Source: an uncultured Georgenia sp.
Lineage (GTDB): Bacteria > Actinomycetota > Actinomycetes > Actinomycetales > Actinomycetaceae
NCBI RefSeq assembly: GCF_937958535.1
Contig: NZ_CALGNQ010000153.1
Coordinates: forward strand, 1-7,994
Direction: 5' to 3'
DNA: 7,994 bases
Shown here: positions 1-3,819 of the stretch, piece after piece
Layout of the letters: the number at the start of each line of letters is the position of its first letter
Numbering within the stretch: position 1 is the first letter of the stretch
Program-made: the position numbers and the translations under genes
Notes under the pieces: model-generated
The model's input: the letters and a program-made list of their open reading frames with translations, nothing else
Databases searched by the model: none
What the model was told of the DNA's origin: nothing

Positions 1-15
1 CCGAACACCCATTAC

Positions 16-49
16 CGTGTGGGCCGCAACCACTGTTGCGGCCCACACG
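16..49. terminator. Strong stem-loop after rocD, probable transcription terminator
   Basis: A perfect 15-bp inverted repeat (16-30 with 35-49) encloses a 4-nt loop and begins 5 nt past the rocD stop codon. Such a stable GC-rich hairpin right after a gene end is typical of an intrinsic terminator. No U-tract follows it on the minus strand, which is common in actinobacteria. On the plus strand it is followed by a short T-rich stretch (52-56), so it may also stop transcription arriving from the left. The gene on that side is outside the window. Confidence 0.75.
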
Positions 50-54
50 CGTTT

Positions 55-1266
55 CTACCCTCGGCCGAGTGAGGTCAGCGCCGCCTCCAGCCGTCGGAGC
101 AGGATCTCCAGCTCATCTGCCGTGATGACGAGCGGCGGGGAGAGCCGCACGGTCGAGCCGTGCGTGTCCTTGGCGAGGACGCCGTGCGCCAGCAGCGACT
201 CGCACAGTCTCCGGGCGCCGCCCATCTGCGGGTCGAGGTCGATCCCGGCCCACAGCCCCCGGGTGCGCACCTCGCGCAGCCCCAGCGGCTGGAGCCGCCC
301 GAGGCCGGCGGCGAACCGCGGCGCGAGGTCGCGCACGTGGGCCTGGAGCTCGCCGGTCTCGAGGAGGTCGACCACGGCTGTCCCGACGGCGGCTGCCAGC
401 GGGTTGCCCCCGAAGGTCGACCCGTGCTCCCCGACCCCGAGCACCCCGAGCACGTCGTCGTCGGCCACGACGGCCGAGACGGGGAGGATCCCGCCCCCGA
501 GCGCCTTGCCCAGGACGTAGAGGTCCGGCACCACGCCCTCGTCGTCGCAGGCGAAGGTGTGCCCGGTCCGGCCCAGCCCGCTCTGCACCTCGTCCGCGAG
601 GAGCAGGAGGCCGTGACGGTCGCACAGCTCCCGCAGCGCGCTGAGGTAGCCCCGCGGCGGCACCACCACCCCGGCCTCGCCCTGGACGGGCTCGACGAGC
701 ACCGCGACCGTCGTGCTCGTCACGGCCCGCTCGACAGCGGACACGTCACCGTACGGGACGACGTCGAACCCGCCGTCGTACGGGCCGAAACCCTGCCGGG
801 TCGCGGGGTCGGTGGAGAAGCCGACGATCGTCGTCGTCCGGCCGTGGAAGTTCCCCTCCATGACGATGACCCGGGCCTGCCCGTCGGGGATGCCGCGGCG
901 GGTGTAGCCCCACTTCCGCGCCACCTTGATGGCCGTCTCCACCGCCTCCGCGCCCGAGTTCATCGGGAGCACCCGCGACTTGCCGCACAGCCGGGCCAGC
1001 CGGTGGGCGAACTCCCCCAGCCGGTCGTTGTGGAAGGCCCGGCTGGTCAGGGTGAGCCGGTGCAGCTGCGCCTCGGCCGCCGCGACCAGCCGCGGGTGGC
1101 GGTGCCCGAAGTTCAGCGCCGAGTAGCACGCCAGCGCGTCGAGGTACTCCCGGCCGGCGACGTCCCGCACCCACACACCGTTGCCCTCGGTGAGGACCAC
1201 CGGCAGCGGGTCGTAGGTGCGGGCGAGCACCGCGTCGTCGCCGGCGATCGTCCTGCTCGTGTCCAC
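55..1266 (-). CDS. rocD: Ornithine aminotransferase (ornithine--oxo-acid transaminase)
   Basis: This is a PLP-dependent class III aminotransferase of 403 residues, the normal length. It transfers the delta-amino group of L-ornithine to a 2-oxo acid, usually 2-oxoglutarate, giving glutamate 5-semialdehyde on the arginine/ornithine degradation route to glutamate or proline. It should be cytosolic. Visible landmarks are the phosphate-binding NSGAEA (103-108), FHGRT (140-144), EPVQGEAG (192-199), ADEVQSG (224-230) with the PLP-ring Asp225, the Schiff-base Lys254 in LGKALGGG, and HGSTFGGNP (281-289). Residues that mark ornithine specificity in human OAT appear conserved: Tyr18 and Tyr48 (human Y55, Y85), Arg143 (R180), Glu197 (E235) and Arg374 (R413). 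This favours OAT over acetylornithine or GABA aminotransferase. The GTG start is chosen because a GGGAGGA site lies 4 nt upstream and the N-terminus then fits the family. It is divergent from an amino acid importer operon, which suggests shared control. Confidence 0.93.
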   Translation of the reverse strand: MDTSRTIAGDDAVLARTYDPLPVVLTEGNGVWVRDVAGREYLDALACYSALNFGHRHPRLVAAAEAQLHRLTLTSRAFHNDRLGEFAHRLARLCGKSRVLPMNSGAEAVETAIKVARKWGYTRRGIPDGQARVIVMEGNFHGRTTTIVGFSTDPATRQGFGPYDGGFDVVPYGDVSAVERAVTSTTVAVLVEPVQGEAGVVVPPRGYLSALRELCDRHGLLLLADEVQSGLGRTGHTFACDDEGVVPDLYVLGKALGGGILPVSAVVADDDVLGVLGVGEHGSTFGGNPLAAAVGTAVVDLLETGELQAHVRDLAPRFAAGLGRLQPLGLREVRTRGLWAGIDLDPQMGGARRLCESLLAHGVLAKDTHGSTVRLSPPLVITADELEILLRRLEAALTSLGRG

Positions 1267-1270
1267 GTCG

Positions 1271-1279
1271 TCCTCCCTC
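1271..1279 (-). promoter_or_regulatory. Ribosome-binding site of rocD
   Basis: On the minus strand this reads GAGGGAGGA and ends 4 nt before the GTG codon at 1264-1266. It is a near-consensus Shine-Dalgarno site and decides the GTG start, since no ATG lies near the N-terminus of the reading frame. Confidence 0.8.
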
Positions 1280-1286
1280 GCCGCGA

Positions 1287-1296
1287 TGCGATCGCA
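1287..1296. repeat. Perfect 10-bp palindrome, possible operator
   Basis: TGCGATCGCA is its own reverse complement. It lies about 20 bp upstream of the rocD start and its centre is 25 bp from that of the second palindrome in the same gap. It contains GCGATCGC, a palindrome that can also occur simply as a frequent word in GC-rich DNA, so a role as a regulator site is inference. Confidence 0.45.
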
Positions 1297-1311
1297 GGTA
1301 CGGGTCAGCGA

Positions 1312-1321
1312 CTACGCGTAG
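1312..1321. repeat. Perfect 10-bp palindrome, possible operator
   Basis: CTACGCGTAG is its own reverse complement. Its right end overlaps the only reasonable -10 candidate for the rightward operon (1319-1324) by three bases, the geometry expected of a repressor site. Its sequence differs from the palindrome at 1287-1296, so the two need not bind the same protein. Confidence 0.45.
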
Positions 1322-1324
1322 CAT
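1319..1324 (+). promoter_or_regulatory. Candidate -10 element for the ABC transporter operon
   Basis: TAGCAT fits the actinobacterial TAnnnT pattern and matches TATAAT at four of six positions. Transcription would start near 1331 and leave a leader of roughly 60 nt. No matching -35 hexamer is visible at the usual spacing, so this is only the best candidate in the gap. Confidence 0.3.
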
Positions 1325-1372
1325 TGCCGCCAGCCTCCGCCCCAGCGTAGGACGGCGGACCACCTCCAGAGC

Positions 1373-1385
1373 AGAAGGACAAGGA
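1373..1385 (+). promoter_or_regulatory. Ribosome-binding site of the substrate-binding protein gene
   Basis: Two overlapping purine-rich sites precede the ATG at 1390: AGAAGGA (1373-1379, 10 nt away) and AAGGA (1381-1385, 4 nt away). Either could pair with 16S rRNA. Together they support this start. Confidence 0.6.
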
Positions 1386-1389
1386 CACG

Positions 1390-2205
1390 ATGAACGCTTC
1401 CTCCCGCCCCCGCCACGCTCTCCTCGCAGCCGGCGCCGCGGCGCTGCTCCTGCTCACCGCGTGCGGCAGCGACGGTGGTGAGGGGTCCGAGACCGAGGAC
1501 GGGCTCGGGCTGGTCGACAGCGGCACGCTCACCGCCTGCTCCAACGTCCCCTACCCGCCCTTCGAGGTGGAGGACGCGCAGGCCCCGAGCGGGTACAGCG
1601 GCTTCGACATCGACCTCCTCCAGGCGATCGCGGACGAGCTCGACCTCGAGCTCCGGGTGGAGAACGTGGGCTTCGACGCCCTGCAGTCCGGCACCGTCTT
1701 CGCGGCCGGGCAGTGCGACATCGGCGCCTCCGCGATCACCATCACCGACGCACGCAAGGAGAACATCACCTTCTCCGACCCCTACTACGACTCGCTCCAG
1801 TCCCTGCTCGTGCCCGTGGACTCCGGCATCGACTCGATCGACGACCTGGCCGGCAAGAACGTCGGGGTCCAGGCCGCCACCACCGGGCTGGCCTTCGCCC
1901 AGGAGAACGCACCCGAGGGCACCAACCTCGTGGAGTACCCCGGCGACCCCGAGCTGTGGTCCGCGCTCCAGGCGGGGCAGATCGACGCGATCCTGCAGGA
2001 CCTGCCGGTGAACATCACCCACGTCGACGACGGCGGGTACGAGATCGTCGAGGAGTACACCACCGACGAGCAGTACGGCTACGCGATGGCCAAGGACGCC
2101 CCCGCCGAGCTCGTCGACGCCATCAACACCTCGCTCCAAGAGCTGCGCGACAGCGGCAGGTACCAGGAGATCTACGACTCCTACTTCGCCGTCGACGGCA
2201 GCTGA
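1390..2205 (+). CDS. Polar amino acid ABC transporter substrate-binding lipoprotein
   Basis: This 271-residue protein belongs to the SBP_bac_3 family, which binds amino acids outside the cell and hands them to the membrane permease. The N-terminus is a lipoprotein signal: basic residues, a hydrophobic stretch (10-24) and lipobox LTAC with lipidated Cys25, then an acidic Gly/Ser linker. The two-lobed fold starts near residue 43. PYPPFE (54-59) and GYSGFDIDL (68-76) are typical of lobe 1. Arg122 in the ITITDARKENITFSDPYY segment is the usual alpha-carboxylate ligand, TTG (164-166) lies at the substrate cleft, and Asp204 in LQDLPV sits where the amino-group ligand is normally found. Cys50 and Cys109 may form a disulfide. 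It is the first gene of a three-gene operon divergent from rocD, so arginine, ornithine or a related amino acid is a plausible ligand, but glutamate, glutamine or cystine cannot be excluded by eye. Confidence 0.93.
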   Translation: MNASSRPRHALLAAGAAALLLLTACGSDGGEGSETEDGLGLVDSGTLTACSNVPYPPFEVEDAQAPSGYSGFDIDLLQAIADELDLELRVENVGFDALQSGTVFAAGQCDIGASAITITDARKENITFSDPYYDSLQSLLVPVDSGIDSIDDLAGKNVGVQAATTGLAFAQENAPEGTNLVEYPGDPELWSALQAGQIDAILQDLPVNITHVDDGGYEIVEEYTTDEQYGYAMAKDAPAELVDAINTSLQELRDSGRYQEIYDSYFAVDGS

Positions 2206-2216
2206 GGCGGCCCGCC

Positions 2217-3002
2217 ATGCGGCTCACGACCCGACGGCGCCTCTCCCGCGGCACGCTGTACCTCCTGTTCGTCGCCGTGGTGGTGGCGGTCGCCCTCGCC
2301 ACCGACTGGGGCCGCCTCGCCGCGGCGTTCTTCCAGGTCGACATCGCCCGCGACCTGCTCCCCGAGATCATCACCGTCGCGCTGAAGAACACCCTGCTGT
2401 TCACGGTGATCTCCTTCGTCGGAGGACTGGTGCTGGGGATCGTCCTCGCGCTGATGAAGCTGTCCTCCGTGCCGCCGTACCGGTGGTTCGCGACCGCCTA
2501 CGTCGAGCTCTTCCGGGGCCTGCCCGCGCTGCTGACCATCTTCGCGATGGCGTTCATGGTGCCGATCGCGCTCGGTGTCCGGCTCCCGGGCGGGTCCGTG
2601 GGGGCCGGCCTCGTCGGCCTCGTGCTGGTGGCCGGGGCCTACATGGCCGAGGTCATCCGCGCGGGCATCCAGGCGGTGCCCAAGGGGCAGTCGGAGGCGT
2701 CGCGCTCGCTGGGGATGTCCCCGGCCAAGACCATGGGGTGGATCATCCTGCCCCAAGGCTTCCGGATCATCATCCCGCCGCTCACCAACGAGTTCGTCCT
2801 CCTCCTGAAGGACACCTCACTGCTGTTCATCGCCGGGTCCACCGTACTGACCAAGGAGCTGACGACATTCGCCCGCGACGCCTCCTCGATGACGAGCAAC
2901 GGAACGCCGCTGGTCATGGCGGCCATGCTCTACCTGCTCGTCACGATCCCGCTGACTCGGCTCGTCGCCGTCCTCGAACGGCGCCTGGGGAGGGGACGAT
3001 GA
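2217..3002 (+). CDS. Polar amino acid ABC transporter permease
   Basis: This 261-residue integral membrane protein belongs to the His/Glu/Gln/Arg/opine permease family and forms the channel of the importer. Hydrophobic segments lie near residues 14-29, 58-80, 103-120, 128-144, 174-190 and 232-252. Family marks are VELFRGLP (96-103), the ATPase-contacting EAA loop from Glu145 to Gly166 (EVIRAG, then VPKGQSEASRSLG), and LLKDTSLL (196-203). The reading frame is open far upstream inside the previous gene, but the ATG at 2217 is chosen: it lies 11 nt after that gene's stop, and a modest GAGG purine run (2204-2207) precedes it. The upstream extension is an arginine-rich shadow translation. Only one permease gene is present, so it probably works as a homodimer, as in single-permease systems such as B. 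subtilis ArtPQR. Its end overlaps the ATPase gene. Confidence 0.93.
   Translation: MRLTTRRRLSRGTLYLLFVAVVVAVALATDWGRLAAAFFQVDIARDLLPEIITVALKNTLLFTVISFVGGLVLGIVLALMKLSSVPPYRWFATAYVELFRGLPALLTIFAMAFMVPIALGVRLPGGSVGAGLVGLVLVAGAYMAEVIRAGIQAVPKGQSEASRSLGMSPAKTMGWIILPQGFRIIIPPLTNEFVLLLKDTSLLFIAGSTVLTKELTTFARDASSMTSNGTPLVMAAMLYLLVTIPLTRLVAVLERRLGRGR
2987..2995 (+). promoter_or_regulatory. Ribosome-binding site of the ATPase gene inside the permease gene
   Basis: GGGGAGGGG lies in the last codons of the permease gene, 3 nt before the ATG at 2999. The start and the permease stop share ATGA (2999-3002). This arrangement favours translational coupling of the two subunits and fixes the ATPase start, although the frame stays open well upstream. 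Confidence 0.75.
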
Positions 3003-3745
3003 ACGCAACTGCTCCCGAGCCGGCGATCGAGATCGTCGGACTGCGCAAGAGCTTCGGGGACAACGAGGTGCTCAAGGGCATCGACCTGACCGTGCACACC
3101 GGGGAGGTCCTGTGCATCATCGGCCCCTCCGGATCCGGGAAGTCGACGTTGCTGCGGTCGGTCAACCGGCTGGAGGAGCCCACCGGCGGTTCGCTCCGCG
3201 TCGACGGCGTGGACATCCTCGACCCCGACTGCGACATCGATGCCGTGCGCACCAAGATCGGCATGGTGTTCCAGCAGTTCAACCTCTTCCCGCACCTCGA
3301 CGTCATGGGCAACCTGACGATCGCGCAGCGCCGCGTACTGCGCCGGAGCAAGGGTGAGGCAGTCCAGACCGCCCGGGCGATGCTCGAGCGGGTCGGCCTG
3401 TCCGACAAGGCCACCGCCTACCCCTCCCAGTTGTCCGGCGGACAGCAGCAGCGGGTGGCCATCGCCCGCGCCCTGTCGATGAACCCGGACATGATGCTCT
3501 TCGACGAGCCCACCTCCGCTCTTGACCCCGAGCTCGTCGGGGAGGTCCTCGACGTCATGAAGTTGCTCGCTGCCGAGGGCATGACCATGATGGTCGTCAC
3601 TCACGAGATGGGGTTCGCGCGAGAGATGGGCGACCGACTCGTGTTCATGGACGGGGGAGTCATCGTGGAGGAGGGGGTGCCCGTCGAGGTGCTCTCCTCC
3701 CCGCAGCACGCCCGTACCCAGGCCTTCCTGTCCAAGGTGCTCTAG
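2999..3745 (+). CDS. Polar amino acid ABC transporter ATP-binding protein
   Basis: This 248-residue cytoplasmic ATPase powers the importer and is of normal length for the GlnQ/HisP/ArtM type. All motifs are intact: Walker A GPSGSGKST (42-50), Q-loop Gln92 in MVFQQFNLF, signature LSGGQQQR (145-152), Walker B MMLFDEP (165-171) with catalytic Glu170, D-loop SALD (173-176) and switch His202 in VVTHEMGFA. The conserved NLFPHLDVMGN segment (95-105) and the THEMGFAREM region are typical of amino acid importers. No extra C-terminal regulatory domain is present; the protein ends soon after a QAFLSKVL tail. It overlaps the permease by four bases and closes the operon. No clear terminator follows; the next gene begins 65 nt later on the same strand, so some read-through is possible. 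Confidence 0.95.
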   Translation: MNATAPEPAIEIVGLRKSFGDNEVLKGIDLTVHTGEVLCIIGPSGSGKSTLLRSVNRLEEPTGGSLRVDGVDILDPDCDIDAVRTKIGMVFQQFNLFPHLDVMGNLTIAQRRVLRRSKGEAVQTARAMLERVGLSDKATAYPSQLSGGQQQRVAIARALSMNPDMMLFDEPTSALDPELVGEVLDVMKLLAAEGMTMMVVTHEMGFAREMGDRLVFMDGGVIVEEGVPVEVLSSPQHARTQAFLSKVL

Positions 3746-3819
3746 CCCAACGACCTCCACATGGTGCCGGCGCTCCTTCCCGTACCGACGTACCCGGTGA
3801 AAGGAACACCATGGAGGTC
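3746..3819 (+). promoter_or_regulatory. Gap with inverted repeat spanning the carboxypeptidase start codon
   Basis: The 65-nt gap (3746-3810) has no recognisable promoter and no terminator with a U-tract. It does hold a long-range inverted repeat. Bases 3752-3758 are complementary to 3813-3819, and 3761-3766 to 3807-3812: 13 pairs with one 2-nt bulge (3759-3760) and a 40-nt loop. The right arm contains the ATG at 3811. Within the loop, TCCTT (3774-3778) can also pair with AAGGA (3801-3805), the ribosome-binding site. The fold would hide both the start codon and its Shine-Dalgarno site. The complementarity is seen directly; a regulatory role is inference. Confidence 0.45.
3800..3805 (+). promoter_or_regulatory. 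Ribosome-binding site of the carboxypeptidase gene
   Basis: AAAGGA ends 5 nt before the ATG at 3811, a good spacing. It supports this start, which also gives a clean signal peptide. Confidence 0.7.

Larger units (their letters stand above)
1267..1389. promoter_or_regulatory. Divergent control region between rocD and the amino acid ABC operon
   Basis: These 123 bp must hold the promoters of both rocD (leftward) and the transporter operon (rightward). It contains two perfect 10-bp palindromes (1287-1296 and 1312-1321), a weak -10 candidate for the operon (1319-1324) and both ribosome-binding sites. I see no convincing -35 on either strand and no good -10 for rocD. Shared divergent regions next to ornithine or arginine catabolic genes are often served by Lrp/AsnC-type regulators, but no regulator gene is in the window, so the factor is unknown. 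Confidence 0.7.

Noticed and set aside
160..1350. 396-codon open frame on the plus strand opposite rocD
   Set aside because: The product is rich in Arg, His, Pro and Val with no recognisable domain, and it runs opposite a clear rocD. It is a codon-bias shadow.
1713..2216. Upstream extension of the permease frame into the substrate-binding protein gene
   Set aside because: The extension is Arg/His-rich shadow sequence. The family N-terminus and gene spacing fit the ATG at 2217. It is not a fusion protein.
2483..2998. Upstream extension of the ATPase frame into the permease gene
   Set aside because: The extension has no ABC motif and overlaps the permease. A strong ribosome-binding site and the ATGA overlap place the start at 2999.
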